Source: Spirodela intermedia
Lineage: Eukaryota > Streptophyta > Magnoliopsida > Alismatales > Araceae
DNA: 64,000 bases
Reading direction: 5' to 3'
Assembly: GCA_902729315.2 (NCBI GenBank)
Contig: LR746278.1
Span: 2,861,501 to 2,925,500 of the forward strand
The translations under genes were made by a program, and so were the position numbers. The notes below the pieces were generated by a model. The model saw only the letters and a program-made list of their open reading frames with translations. It did not search any database and was not told the DNA's origin. Positions 46,888-58,125 of this stretch are shown piece after piece; positions within the stretch are counted from its first letter, which is position 1; each line of letters begins with the position of its first letter.

Positions 46888-49434
46888 ATGCAGGGAACCT
46901 CTTGGAGGGGTTTGGCCGATTATCCGAGGACCGTCCTTCTCGTCCGCCTTTGCAATTGCTGCATCTATGGGGGCGCTCAGCCCTCGGCGGAGTTCTCCGT
47001 GGCCGGGGAAATCCCCGATGTAGAGTTCTCCCCCTGTGCCTCCTTCGCCGGTCTCAGTGGTAATGTCGATCCCCAGTCGATTATCAGAGATGCGAAGACG
47101 CTCCCCCGCCTTGGTTCAGCCGGTGTATCCCACGAGGGTTTCCCCAGGGGATCGGGAAATATAGGCAATAGAGAAGATCGATGGAACGAGGAAAAGGGTC
47201 CTGAGAACTTGGACTCTCAGCTTGGTGGCGTACACTTCGGCCAGGCATTTGGCTTCGATGGCGGCGGAGAGGAGTCGTCGTCATCTTCGGACGAGGAAGA
47301 ACACGGCAACTCCGGCGGCGATGATGACGCTTGCTTTGAGTTTCTGGACTCCTTCAAAGGCGTCGTCAGCGCCCCGCGCCGGCGAATGGGAGTGTCGGGG
47401 AGAGCTCGCGAGGCGGAAGAAGACGATGCCGAGTCGAGACATCCCCTAGTGAGAGAAACCTGCCGTCTGATCGGGCTCCGGCACCAATGGAACCTTAGCC
47501 TCGAGAGGGAGCTACGGCGCCTGCTGCGGAGCCTCAAGCCGGCTCAAATCTGCGCCATCCTCCGTTCCCTGCCGGACGAGCGCCTCGCCGTCGACTTCTT
47601 CTTCTGGGCACACCGGCAGTGGCGCTACCGCCACAGCCCAGAGGCTTACCACGCCATGATCGAGCTCCTCGGTAAGACCAGGCTGTGCAAGGCCGCTCGG
47701 CGCGTGCTGCGGTTGATGATCAGGCATGGGGTTGAACGCCGCACCGAGGACTTCGCCCACGCCATGGTGTCGTACAGCCGAGCGGGCAAGCTCAGGAGCG
47801 CCATGAGGGTGCTCAACTTGATGCAGAAGGAGGGGCGCGACCCTGATCTGATAATCTGCAACGCGACCGTCCACGTCCTGGTGGTGGCTAACCGGCTGGA
47901 GAAGGCCGAGAGATTCGTGGATAGGATGGAGAGGATTGGGATCAGTCCCGACGCCACGACCTTCAACTGTTTGATAAAAGGCCTCTGCGAGCTCCACCGT
48001 CTGGACGACGCCCTAGAGACGATTCGCCAGATGCCCTTCAAGGGCTCTCCGCCGGACAGGATCAGCTACTCTACGGTGCTGAATTTCCTCTGCAAGGAGA
48101 AGAGATTGGCGGAGATTCGACGGCTGCTGGAGGAGATGGACCGCGACGCCAATCTGCCCCCCGACCAGGTCACCTTCAACATGCTGATCCACGGGCTCTC
48201 CAAGCACGGTCATGGGGAAGAAGCGCTCTTGCTCCTCCGAGAATCTGAGGAGAAGGGCTTCCGGATCGATAAGGTTGGGTACAGCTCAGTGGTCCACTCC
48301 TTCTGCAAAGAGGGGAGGATGGAGGAGGCCAGAGAGGTCGTGAGGGAGATGTTCTCCAAGGGCTGCATCCCGGATGTGGTCACCTACAGCGCCGTCATCA
48401 ATGGGTATTGCCGGATCGGAAAGATCGACCAAGCCAGGAGGATGCTCCGGCAAATGCACCGGCAAGGTTGCCGGCCCAACGTCGTCACCTACACGAGCTT
48501 CTTGACGGGTCTATGCAGAGTCGGCAGCTCCATGGAGGCCCGAGAAATGCTGCACAGGAGCGAGCAGGACTGGTGGACGCCGACGGGGGTCACATACAGT
48601 GCCGTCCTGCACGGGCTGCGGAGAGAAAGGAAGCTGCCCGAGGCCTGCGAGTTAACCATGGAGATGATTGGGAAGGGTTTTTGCCCCACTCCCGCCGAGA
48701 TCAACTCCCTGATCCAGTCTCTCTGCAGCGCAGGGAAGGCCGGCGGCGCCAAGGCATTCATGGAGGCCTGCCAGAGCAAAGGCTGCCCGATCAACGTGGT
48801 GAACTTCACGACTTTGATTCACGGCTTCTGCCGGGAGGCCGACCTGCCGGCGGCGCTGTCCCTCCTGGACGACATGTATCTGAGTGGCAGGCATCCCGAC
48901 GTGGTGACCTACACGGTGATCATCGACGCGCTGGCGAGGGCCGATCGGACTGAAGAAGCGGCGGAGTTGGCCAAGACGATGCTCCAGAGAGGCTTATCCC
49001 CCTCCCCCGTCACCTACCGGACGGTGATCCACAGATTCTGCGAGAAGGGGCGGGTGGAAGAGCTACTTCGACTGCTGGAGAGGATGCTGGCCCGGCAGGG
49101 GTTCAGGACGGCCTACAACATGGTCATCGAGAAGCTCTGTGCCTTCGGGAATCTGGAGGAAGCTTATAAAGTGCTGGGTAGGGTTTTGAGGACCGCCTCC
49201 AAGGTTGATGCCGACACCTGCCATCTCCTGATCGAGAGCTATCTGAGCAGAGGCCTGGCCTTGCAGGCGTACAAGGTCGCCGGCAGGATGTTTCAGAGGA
49301 ACCTGGTCCCCGACGTCGAGCTCTGCCGGAGGGTGGGAGAAAAGCTGGTATTGGAGGGCTTCCCTAGTGAGGCCAGGTGGCTTACTCTGCGTCTTGTGGA
49401 GAGGGGCCTCCTGCCGCCATTGGAGCAGCAGTAG
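46888..49434 (+). CDS. P-class PPR protein, intronless
   Basis: Organelle RNA-binding protein with a long run of 35-residue PPR motifs; target unknown. 848 aa from ATG 46888 (MQGTSWRGL). The frame is open to 46834 but only with a TTG, so the ATG is preferred. The N-terminal ~220 residues are low in motifs and include an acidic Ser/Glu patch (EESSSSSDEEEH). After RQWRYRHSPEAYHAMIELLG about 16 P motifs follow, such as TFNCLIKGLCELHRLDDALETIRQM, TYSAVINGYCRIGKIDQARRMLRQM and NFTTLIHGFCREADLPAALSLL. No E, DYW or SMR domain is seen at the C-terminus (VERGLLPPLEQQ). Strong GC bias with no introns is typical for the family. I do not recognise a specific orthologue. Confidence 0.92.
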   Translation: MQGTSWRGLADYPRTVLLVRLCNCCIYGGAQPSAEFSVAGEIPDVEFSPCASFAGLSGNVDPQSIIRDAKTLPRLGSAGVSHEGFPRGSGNIGNREDRWNEEKGPENLDSQLGGVHFGQAFGFDGGGEESSSSSDEEEHGNSGGDDDACFEFLDSFKGVVSAPRRRMGVSGRAREAEEDDAESRHPLVRETCRLIGLRHQWNLSLERELRRLLRSLKPAQICAILRSLPDERLAVDFFFWAHRQWRYRHSPEAYHAMIELLGKTRLCKAARRVLRLMIRHGVERRTEDFAHAMVSYSRAGKLRSAMRVLNLMQKEGRDPDLIICNATVHVLVVANRLEKAERFVDRMERIGISPDATTFNCLIKGLCELHRLDDALETIRQMPFKGSPPDRISYSTVLNFLCKEKRLAEIRRLLEEMDRDANLPPDQVTFNMLIHGLSKHGHGEEALLLLRESEEKGFRIDKVGYSSVVHSFCKEGRMEEAREVVREMFSKGCIPDVVTYSAVINGYCRIGKIDQARRMLRQMHRQGCRPNVVTYTSFLTGLCRVGSSMEAREMLHRSEQDWWTPTGVTYSAVLHGLRRERKLPEACELTMEMIGKGFCPTPAEINSLIQSLCSAGKAGGAKAFMEACQSKGCPINVVNFTTLIHGFCREADLPAALSLLDDMYLSGRHPDVVTYTVIIDALARADRTEEAAELAKTMLQRGLSPSPVTYRTVIHRFCEKGRVEELLRLLERMLARQGFRTAYNMVIEKLCAFGNLEEAYKVLGRVLRTASKVDADTCHLLIESYLSRGLALQAYKVAGRMFQRNLVPDVELCRRVGEKLVLEGFPSEARWLTLRLVERGLLPPLEQQ

Positions 49435-49900
49435 TTAGAGATATCGCTCTCCAGCATGATGGAGTTTAACGTAATCAACCAGGCCTCCCATAGGATATAT
49501 TTTTTGATAATTTTAGTTTGTTCATCTAACTAGATGGTTACTCTCTTTCTCTAATCTCGCCAACGTGGGCCGTAGTATTGCGCCAAGCCCAAAACAACCC
49601 CACACCTACTCTCTCTCTCTCTAACGTGGGTCCTGTATGTTGGGCCATGTCCGACCCTTTCAGCCATTCTCTCTCCTGGGTCGGTGAGTATTAGCCGACA
49701 TCCAATCCTAACAGCTATTGATAGACAACTTGATCTGCTCATTTCTCTCTCTCTCCCTCTCTGTCTGTATCTGACCGGCCCAGATGAGAGAGAGATACCT
49801 GTGATTGGTTGACTTGGGCCAAAGTCCACTGTCCCCAACGCAACTACTCTCTCTCTCGTGTGGGCCGGTCAGCATGGCCCAAGCCCAAGCTCCAGCAGTC

Positions 49901-49962
49901 CATTTCGCACCAGGTTATATAAATCGCCGGTAATCAGTGCTACTAGCATTTCGCACCAGGTT
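49901..49962. repeat. Two perfect copies of a 16-bp direct repeat
   Basis: CATTTCGCACCAGGTT occurs at 49901-49916 and 49947-49962. The first copy ends exactly where TATATAAA begins; the second lies in the presumed leader of the small ORF at 49984. Confidence 0.9.
49916..49923 (+). promoter_or_regulatory. TATA box ahead of a small ORF
   Basis: TATATAAA in the context GGTTATATAAATCGCC, 61 bp before an ATG pair at 49984. A CT-rich leader follows. Confidence 0.45.
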
Positions 49963-49983
49963 CTACTCTCTCTCTCTCTCATC

Positions 49984-50097
49984 ATGATGGCGTCACGACT
50001 GCAGAAAAGATTTGATCTTACCGTCACGACGTCGCAAAGGCTGCAGCGGGGCCACGCCGCGCCAACTCCCCGGCCCGTTCTGGTGATCATCAAATGA
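49984..50097 (+). CDS. Candidate small peptide ORF (37 aa), hypothetical
   Basis: The ORF starts MMASRLQKRFDLTVTT and ends PRPVLVIIK. It is basic, with no signal peptide and no recognised family. Support is only positional: a good TATA box 61 bp upstream, a CT-rich leader, and an ATG that would be the first after the expected transcription start. A chance ORF remains likely. Confidence 0.3.
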   Translation: MMASRLQKRFDLTVTTSQRLQRGHAAPTPRPVLVIIK

Positions 50098-51708
50098 TCT
50101 GACAGTCAAATTGTATCTGACGAGAGAGGAAGCACAGGTGAACGCTCCTCGGCCCCTGCTGTAATCGAAAGGCAGCCTTTAATTTTGGCGGCTGTTCTCG
50201 GCCATCCGGTGGCTCGCCAGTCTCCCTCCTCCGCCTCGGCTAAGCCTAGTCGACGTCACCTTCTTCTGACGCTGACGGCGCCTCGCCGGCATGGGGTGCC
50301 CGCCGTCGCCGCCCCCACCAGTCGCCGGCGGTCGGCGAGGTCATTCGTAACTCCATCTCTCTGTGTCTCTCTAGCTATCAATCTATCTATCTATCTATCT
50401 TTCTCTCTCTTGCTATCTCTCTTCTGACTCTCAGCTTAGACATCAACGCCGGTGGTGGGTATAATCTCCTGGGATTTCCCGGTCAACCTGAGCCGACAGC
50501 AACAAGCAGCCTAGCGTTGACCGTTTAACCACAGCGAAAAAAGATTTTTACGAGGCTCCGGCGATAATCAGTCCACTGTGGTCGCTTCGTCGTTCTCAGC
50601 CTACAAGCTCCACATGGGAACGAACTCACGCCTGCGACAGCTTCGCCCCGGCATTAACTCTCGTTGTTCTCAGCTCCCAACTTTTGTCCCGGTCCAACCC
50701 AGCGAGTTTACTTTAGAGAGAGAGAGAGAGACAGAGAGAGAAGGGGAGATTCGCGCACCCTGCATGCCGGGCAGGTGCCAGCGAAGTGGGGGCGCCCCTG
50801 TCCGGCCTTGGCGGGGACAGCTCCGCCGTCAGGCGGCCATCGCCGCCAGAAGGAGCCGTGAATGGGGCCGCGGCATTCAACGCGGGCCATCTTGGTCGAG
50901 TTTGACCCGGCCGGCAGGGTGAAGGGCGTCAGCTCCCCTTTCACATGCCGGGATCTCGAGCTGGATCGAGCCATCGCCTGCGGCAGCCGGTAGCGGCGGC
51001 GGTGACCGTCTCTTCATCGGTGTCCGTCCAAGGGGGGGAAGCCCATCGCATGTATTCTATTCTTCAGAGCTCGGCAATCGCCGCCGCCGCGGTGGAATCG
51101 TTCCCACGCGTCCAAAAAGAGTAATTTTTATCTGAGGTGTGTGGCGTTGACTCGGTTACCCTCCCGAGTCGACGAGGGAGCTCGACCCAGCTCCCCGCGT
51201 GCGGGCAGCGCAGGCGTGTCACGTGCCGGCTGCTCGCTTTGACTGCAGCGTTCAGAGTATTCATCCGACCGTACAGCGTCGGAGGGGAGGAAGTCGAGAA
51301 GGACGAGACTAGCCCCGCAGAAGTAACCAGCTAGGGATTCCGTTCTTCCAGAAGCCTACGATGCCTAAGGCCTCCGATAACGTAATCACTGATCACATTG
51401 CAGTCTAGAGAGAGAAAGGAGAGGGAGAGTGAGGGGCAGCAGCAGTACTGGACCATGACAGGCACAACATCAAGCGTAGCGAGAGAGAGAGAGAGAGTAT
51501 ACAACGACAGCTAGTGTGAGACGTCGGTGATAGCGAAGGACATGGCGGAGGCACCAATAAATACACCATGGCCAGCGATCCTCCGGCGACCATTGAACTT
51601 TCTGATTTCTCTATTCTGCTTTCCTCTCTCGCTGTTAGGGGATAGCTCCCAACTTCTTCAACCTCTGCTCCCAACTTCTTCAACCTCTGCTCCCACCTTC
51701 GGCAAGAG

Positions 51709-53322
51709 ATGCCGGGCGAGTCGGATGGGGACGCCGGATACAGCGCCCCCCGCTATAACAAGAGCTCCTCTTCCGCGTCATCGATGACCAGTAGCGGCAG
51801 CCTCTGCGGCCGATGCAGCAGCTTCTCTCCCCGCGCGTCCTCCGCCTTGGACGTTCCTCTGCAAGCTGCAACGGAACGAGGGCTCTCCCTGTTGTCTGAG
51901 AAGCCGCCGCCAAAGGAATCGGCTGCCGAAGATGGCCGCCGCCTACTCTCCCTCCCTTCTCGGAAGCCCCACCGCTCATCCGATCCCGCCTGGGCGGCCA
52001 TCCGCAGTATCGGTGCCATCGTCGGCCCCAAGGACTTCAAGCTTGTCCGCCGCCTTGGTAGCGGCGACATTGGGACGGTCTATCTCTGCCGTCTTCGGGA
52101 CGATCTTCACCGGCCGGATTCTCCGTCCTTGCCCTCGCCGCCGCCGTTCTACGCCATGAAAGTTGTTGACAAACGAGAGCTTGCGAAAAAGAAGAAGCTG
52201 GGTCGGGCAGAGGCAGAGCGTCGCGTCCTGAGTGCACTCGACCACCCCTTCCTCCCTACGCTCTACGCAGACTTCGACGCCCCTCCGCACTTCTCCTGCG
52301 CCGTCATAGAATTCTGCTCCGGCGGCGATCTTTACTCCCTCCGCCATCGCCAGCCATCCAAGCGCTTCCCCCTTTCTGCCGTGAGGTACTTCTCGCTTCT
52401 TAGTTCAGCTAATTTGATCAGATTCCTTGTCTGCTGAAATTCACTGGTTTCTGCTTATTTCTGCAGATTCTATGGGGCGGAGGTGCTCCTGGCGCTGGAG
52501 TATCTCCACATGCTTGGCGTAGTCTACCGTGACTTGAAGCCGGAGAACGTGCTGATAAGATCAGATGGTCACATCATGCTCTCAGACTTCGACCTCTCTC
52601 TGGAGTCAATCGCTTCCCCTGCTGTCCGATATTCTCCCGACCGTTGCGGCGGAGGCACACCGTGGTTACCCAAGTCCAATGAGAGTCGGTGGTCGCTGTG
52701 TCTTCCTCAGCGGCTGTCTCGTTTCATGAGGCCGTGGGGGGGCAAGGACCCGAGTCGGATCGGCCCCGACAGTTTATCTCGGAGCCGCTCTACGAGGTCT
52801 TCTTCGTCGGCGGCTGGCCGGTTTTTCGTGGCAGAGCCGGTGGAAGCGCGTTCCTGCTCCTTCGTCGGCACACACCAATACGTGGCGCCCGAGGTAGCCG
52901 CCGGCGGGGCCCATGGCGCCGCTGTCGACTGGTGGGCCTTCGGGGTTTTCCTCTACGAGCTGGCTTACGGCTGCACTCCCTTCGCCGGACCTACCAACTC
53001 GGCCACACTCCGTAATATTGTGCAATCTCCGCTGACCTTCCCACAGCAAGCGGCGGCGGCGGCGCCTGGTGAGGTCAGATTGAGGGAGCTGATCTCCGCG
53101 CTGCTGGAGAAGGACCCAGCGGCGCGTCTTGGTTCCAGCTGCGGTGCAGCGGAGCTGAAGAGCCACCCCTTCTTCGAGGGACTCAACTTTGCGTTGCTTC
53201 GGTCGCAGCCGCCGCCGGTTGTGCCCGGTGCGCCACCGTGCTCCGCTCGTTCGAAGTCCTGCCGGGAGCAGCACCGTGGGGGTGCTAAGTCCCACCGGTC
53301 GTCTTTTGACTTCTACTTTTGA
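51709..53322 (+). CDS. PID: PINOID-like AGC (group VIIIa) protein kinase
   Basis: Ser/Thr kinase that phosphorylates PIN auxin efflux carriers and so sets polar auxin flow; acts at the plasma membrane. Two exons, 51709-52385 and 52467-53322 (81-bp intron), giving 510 aa. The N-terminus MPGESDGD and later SxKPHRSSDPAWAAIR match PINOID. Kinase features: P-loop LGSGDIGTVYL, YAMKVVDK lysine, catalytic YRDLKPEN with Asp248, DFD (266-268) in place of DFG as in plant AGCVIII kinases, the inserted T-loop region (~270-335), then SFVGTHQYVAPEV and DWWAFGVFLYEL. FFEGLNFALLR and C-terminal FDFYF also fit PINOID; WAG and D6PK relatives differ in tail and length. The T-loop has THQY where PINOID has THEY. 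The intron position, just before RFYGAEVLLALEYLH, matches the family. Confidence 0.93.
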
Positions 53323-56300
53323 TCGATTCGAGTGTCTTGAACTTCAATTGACATGATTACGCCGTAAATACAGAATCGTTGACCTTCATTAGGAAGGAGT
53401 TTGGTTTCTTCTTCCGATTTGTCCATCGCAGGTGCCTGTAACTTTTGGGTACAGAGGGCGTGCGGGGATGGCCACGGGCATGGTGGAGAAAATTATGGCA
53501 GTAGGAGACTCGGCGGAGGAATGAGAACTGTGCTGTGATTAAGGCCCGGCCTTATCCCCTGTCAGGGAAAGGCTCAGGCGAATGAATGACGGATTCTTGG
53601 AGGTACTCCGGTTCGACGCCGGGATTCTTTTCGGGGAACAGAAAAGGAGCTTCTTTTATGGTGGGTGGTGGATTTGAAGTGTGGTGGTCACAGGAAGATG
53701 GGAGGAGACGAGGCGGTTGACGGCGATACAGCGTCTGTTGTTCGTTCTTCCGGGTCTTGCTTATTCAAGTACACGTCGCTTTCTTCTCTTTTCGTGTTTG
53801 ACTTTTGATATACTGGGTAGATCTGCAGGGCATTTCGTTCCCGGCGAATTTCTGTATCGGCACATCAGCTTGACTATTCCTTCACTCTTCCCTTCTCTGT
53901 GTCTTGCTCTCTCCAAGTTTCCTGTCTGTTTGAAACTGCAACGTGGTTGCCAGTGGTGGCCGCTATCCATCTTCGTCCGCCAGAATTGATTCGAGATGTG
54001 AACCCCGAGATAATAACACGGAGAGAGAGGGACAGAGATGACCCGAGGTGTCTGGTTTACCATCTTTGAAGTCCAAACCAAACCAGAAAAATAAGGGAGA
54101 GCGAGAGGGTTTTGAGCTAAGAAGGAATCCCTTCGTCGTCGCCATCAATCGTTGGCATCTCCTGTTTCGTCCCCGGCTTGTCATCTAAAATATCTCGACA
54201 CCGGTTTCAGCATCCCCATTAATGTATACCCCCCCCGCTCTCCCCTCTTCTGACCAGCTCCTCGATCGCCATCTGACCCTCCGCAATAAACGAAGACGAA
54301 GGTAGCCCCCGGGGGACCGGCCATCGCCATCCTCTCTCTCGCTCTCTCCCCGGCGGCTGGCTCGCGCGGGCCACCGAGTGTCAAATCAAACCACCAGACA
54401 ATCAAATCGGATCGATGCCGTCGAGGGAGCTCGTCCTCCCGGAAACGCCCCACGCCTTTCAGATCAGCAGCAACTCCCCACAGCTCGAGGAGGCAGAAGG
54501 ACAAGAACCCCCCACCTTCATTTCCGCCACCTGGGGTTTTCAAATCCGAAAACCCTGGAGAATCCAGAGGGTTTTTTTTCCTGAATGAGGAGCCCTCCTC
54601 TGCCAAATGCATATTCCTTCCTCGCCGGAGTACCCGGATTACCGCTTCCAAGCCGGCTTCATCTCCGGCAGATCGTCAGATCAGGCCTGCAAAGCCTGGG
54701 CTAGCCGCATGGCCACGTCGCTGGTCTACGGGTTGTAGGGCATTGATTCTCGGGACGGCACGGGTTCCACTGTCGGAAGAGGCTGATTACGCCCTCCTGA
54801 CGCCACCTTCTGTGAACACGTAATATTTAATTACTGATTTAAAGCCGCCGACTTTCCCTGTATGGGGACGACGCGTGACATGACTGAAGAGGGCTGGACA
54901 ATACCGTCGATTACGTGTGGACCGCCGTGAGTGCGCCACGCAGACCATTGATATGGGCTAGAAATTGTGGGCCGGATGAATGGGCTAGTGCGAGAGTTCA
55001 GCTTCTAAACTCAGTAAGATTTCAATTACGCTCACCGCGTACAGCATCATTTATTCTTAAAATTGCGGCCCAGCCCAGATGGAGATGGAGTTACCATGAA
55101 AGGTTTCTTAGCGACAACAAGGTTCCGAAGGAAAACCGACTGCCTTTCTTACCAGTGGGCGAATCTGATTGATCCCATTACGAAGTCAACCCCCTCTTTT
55201 GCGCCTGGCTTTACTCTGATTTCCCCACTATGAGAGCTGATCCATGGGCTAGTCCGGCTACTTAATTTACAAAAGCCTATCTTTCCGTTGAATCTCAAAG
55301 GTGATCATGCTAGTCAACTTCGTAAGTTAGAAATAAAAGGGCAATGTTCCATCTATCCATTTGTGAAATTTTAATAGTATATTTCAATTATTTTATAGAT
55401 AGATTTCAGTTTTTTAAAAATACTTTGATAATAATTTTTCTCTTGAAATTAGGGGATTATTAACGACCACCATCTTTTAATGCTGTTTTGTGGGTTCTGA
55501 AATTAAGCTTTTCTTAACATGTAAATATAAATAGACTATTAAAGATTAATCGTCACATAGTTGTATTCTGAAAAGACAAAATGATCTTTATGCATAGTAA
55601 AATGTAAGCACTTAGGTAGGATATAAAATTAGGGAGACTTTAGCGGCATCACATCTCATGATTAGAAAGATGGAGGAAACAAACGTTTTACTATTGATAT
55701 TGAGACAAGTTAGGGGTAACATTGATGCCTTCGTATTTCAGGTTAATTAAACTGAGCCCAATAGATTAAGTCTTCATGAAATGACAAAAAAAGAAGTTCA
55801 GTAGCTAGAAAGGGACATACGATGAAAGGTACATGTTAATAAGTTGGCTAATTTGAGGGTTTTTTAAACAATATCAATGCTTCAACAAAAATTATCCTTT
55901 TGAATTAAATCATCTATAAGTTCATCCAGCCGATCTTGAGACTTGTTATACCAAGGGAAACATAGGGGATCATACTGAAGCATTCAACGTAATTTTAAGA
56001 TGTAAATGTTTCTTGAAAACTCAATAGGTATTTTTTTCCCAAAAAAGAAATAAAATTTCATCAATAGTAGACTTAGTTCTATCATCTCCATTACCAAGTT
56101 TACACAGCATCTCATGTGATCAAGTTAATGTACCCCTAAAAATCAAATCATATAATCTAGGTGTTATAAAATATCTTTCTACTATGATTTCGATAGTATA
56201 AAATTATATGTTACCTTTTTATGTATTTTTCAACATTAAGCAAGCAATATAGTAATGAAAAATTTGTAACTGTTGTCTTTCAGAATATTGCCCGCTTCTT

Positions 56301-56928
56301 CATTTTGCTTAAATTTTGCGATTTAGTGTGTGCTTAAGAATATTGATAATACAAAGGTGAAACATTTACTGTGTTGTGAATCACATCTAAAATAATATCG
56401 CATTTAATTTTCGAAGATTAATCTTATCGTGATGCCACATCACTTCCACCAAAATTTTGCTTGAAAGTAGTCTACTTATATGCTTAAGATATTTTTTTTC
56501 GCTCTATGACTATTAAATCTCATTTAGAGGATTTAACAAGGCCTATATTGAGATGGGGGATTTCAAGTTAGGGATAAAAATAGTCTGTTTATGGAAAGAA
56601 GCATACTTTGATTGCATGCTTCTTTCACTTATAGTCTCATAAAACATTTCCCAACTGACGGTAGTTTTTACACAACGAATTTCTGTATGAGTTTGATCCA
56701 TTCTTAAACATGATAATATTGGGTCCATTTCGTGATTGTACTCTTTCTTTCAGCCTAAAGATTCCGAATTGCATAGACAAACAGATAGCCGAAGGTTTAT
56801 TTATTCGTGGAGAAGAAGGGAACTAGAGAAGATTTCCCCGGGAGGAAAACCAGCAAGAAGTATACACAGAACGCTAAAAACCGTGCAAGTGATCTCCATG
56901 TCGGAGCTCGGTCTCTGCTCTCTCTCTC
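53323..56928. other. Spacer between convergent PINOID-like and coiled-coil genes
   Basis: 3.6 kb with both 3' UTRs. 53.3-54.8 kb is GC-rich with scattered frames on both strands, the longest minus-strand one at 54181-54651, none recognised. 55.2-56.7 kb is strongly AT-rich without frames. No transposon ends were found by eye. Confidence 0.55.
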
Positions 56929-58004
56929 TCATGCCACCACCGACGGCTTGCCACTGCCGGTGGGAACCTCTGCCACAGCTACCGCCTTCGGAAATTCCAT
57001 GTTCCCCACCCTTCCGGCCACCGCCGACGACATATTGGCCATCAAGCCGCGGAGCACGTTCTCTATGGAAGAGATATCCTCCTCCACGTCGTCGTCCTCT
57101 GCGGGTGCATTTCCCATCCCCGTCGCCAGCCGCCGGCAGAAGTCCCGGATATGGCAAAACCCCTTCGACATCCTCGCCGCCATCTCCGCTACCTTTTCCT
57201 GCACCTTGGCCTTCTCCTCCTGCAAATCCTTAACCTTCCTTTTGAGAGCCCGGTACCCGTCTAGCGTTCTTATCAGCTGCTCGGAGAGCGTGTTGTTGCG
57301 GTCGATGAGGTATTGCTCGCAGGCGGCTGGGGGGGCGTCTCCTCCTCCCCTGCTCTTCTTCTCCTTGTGCTCCGTGGCACAGAGCCTCACCTTCTCCAGT
57401 AGCCTCTCGTTCTGGGCTTTGACGTCGCTCAGATGCTCCTCGATATCCTGGAGCTCCTGGGCTTTTCTCGCCAGCTCTCCCCCCATGATCTCCTTCTCCT
57501 TCCCCTGGTTGGAGAACATCTTCTGCAGGTTCTTCTGCATCGTCAGACTGGCAGACAGCTCCTTTCTCAGCCGCTGGTTCTCCTCCACCGTCGTCGTCTC
57601 TGGCAGCCCCCGGTCCTTTCCCAGTTGAAGCCCTGCAGTGGGGGGCTCGCCCGATCGGCACAGATCGGTGCTGCACCGCCGCAGCTCGGCCTTCCTCCGG
57701 CGAGCCGGAGCATGGAACCTCTCGAGCCCCGACGTGACCTCGTCGAGAACGCAGAGGATCCCCGCCATGCTGCACTGCGCCTTCCCAAGGTCCGCCTCGT
57801 AGTCCTGGACGAGCTTCAGCAGAAGCCTCACCTTCGACGCAGCCCCTGAAACCAGCCCACGTCATTATCCGGCATTTAGGGTGATACCGGCGGCGAGAAT
57901 GGGCGGAGATCCGGCGTACCTTGGAGAACGAGGTCGTCGTCGAGAAGGTCAGTGTCTGAAGAAGGGAGAAAGTCTGGCGACGAGCCTGCGCGTAGGTTGC
58001 TCAT
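56929..58004 (-). CDS. Coiled-coil protein of unknown function
   Basis: Two exons, 58004-57920 and 57845-56929, joined in phase to give 333 aa. I do not recognise the family. The N-terminus MSNLRAGSSPDFLPSSD is followed by an acidic LLDDDLVLQ and a conserved-looking SKVRLLLKLVQDYEADLGKA. From about residue 130 to 260 the sequence is heptad-like coiled coil (ENQRLRKELSASLTMQKNLQ, LARKAQELQDIEEHLSDVKA, ALKRKVKDLQEEKAKVQEKV). A CHIRDFCRRLATGM segment and an acidic EDDDVEEDISSIENVL patch follow. There are no signal peptide, membrane helix or catalytic motifs. Reading frame quality, exon junction and codon bias support a real gene. A (GAA)n tract lies just upstream of the start. Confidence 0.8.
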
Positions 58005-58049
58005 CTCGCTTCAATGGCGGAAACCTGCCCGGCTGAACGAATTCCGAAG

Positions 58050-58125
58050 GAAGAAGAAGAAGAAGAAGAAGAAGAAGAAGAAGAAGAAGAAGAAGAAGAA
58101 GAAGAAGAAGAAGAAGAAGAAGAAG
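58050..58125. repeat. (GAA)25 trinucleotide repeat at the start of the coiled-coil gene
   Basis: About 25 uninterrupted GAA/AAG units, reading (TTC)n on the gene's sense strand, ending 46 nt before its ATG at 58004. It is therefore in the leader or core promoter. Any frame through it yields only poly-Lys, poly-Arg or poly-Glu. Confidence 0.97.

Larger units (their letters stand above)
49435..51708. other. Spacer before PINOID-like kinase, with one small candidate ORF
   Basis: 49.55-49.90 kb has several TGGGCC/GGCCCA motifs and CT tracts. A TATA box and 37-codon ORF at 49916-50097 are listed separately. 50.2-51.3 kb is GC-rich with overlapping open frames on both strands but no recognised family. 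A (CTAT)n run sits at 50384-50400. The last ~300 bp are the kinase promoter and leader, including GA tracts at 51480-51498 and an AATAAATA element near 51554. Confidence 0.5.

Noticed and set aside
50708-50974. Minus-strand frame of ~88 codons containing a Trp/Pro-rich stretch
   Set aside because: It ends in a CT repeat and has no TATA-like element or family match; GC-rich DNA here is open in several frames.
53601-53627. GGTTCGACGCC resembling a tRNA B box
   Set aside because: No A box, no acceptor stem and no anticodon arm at the right spacing upstream.
54181-54651. Minus-strand frame of ~156 codons downstream of the PINOID-like gene
   Set aside because: No recognised domain, interrupted by low-complexity Gly/Arg, and the plus strand is equally open; not enough support for a gene.
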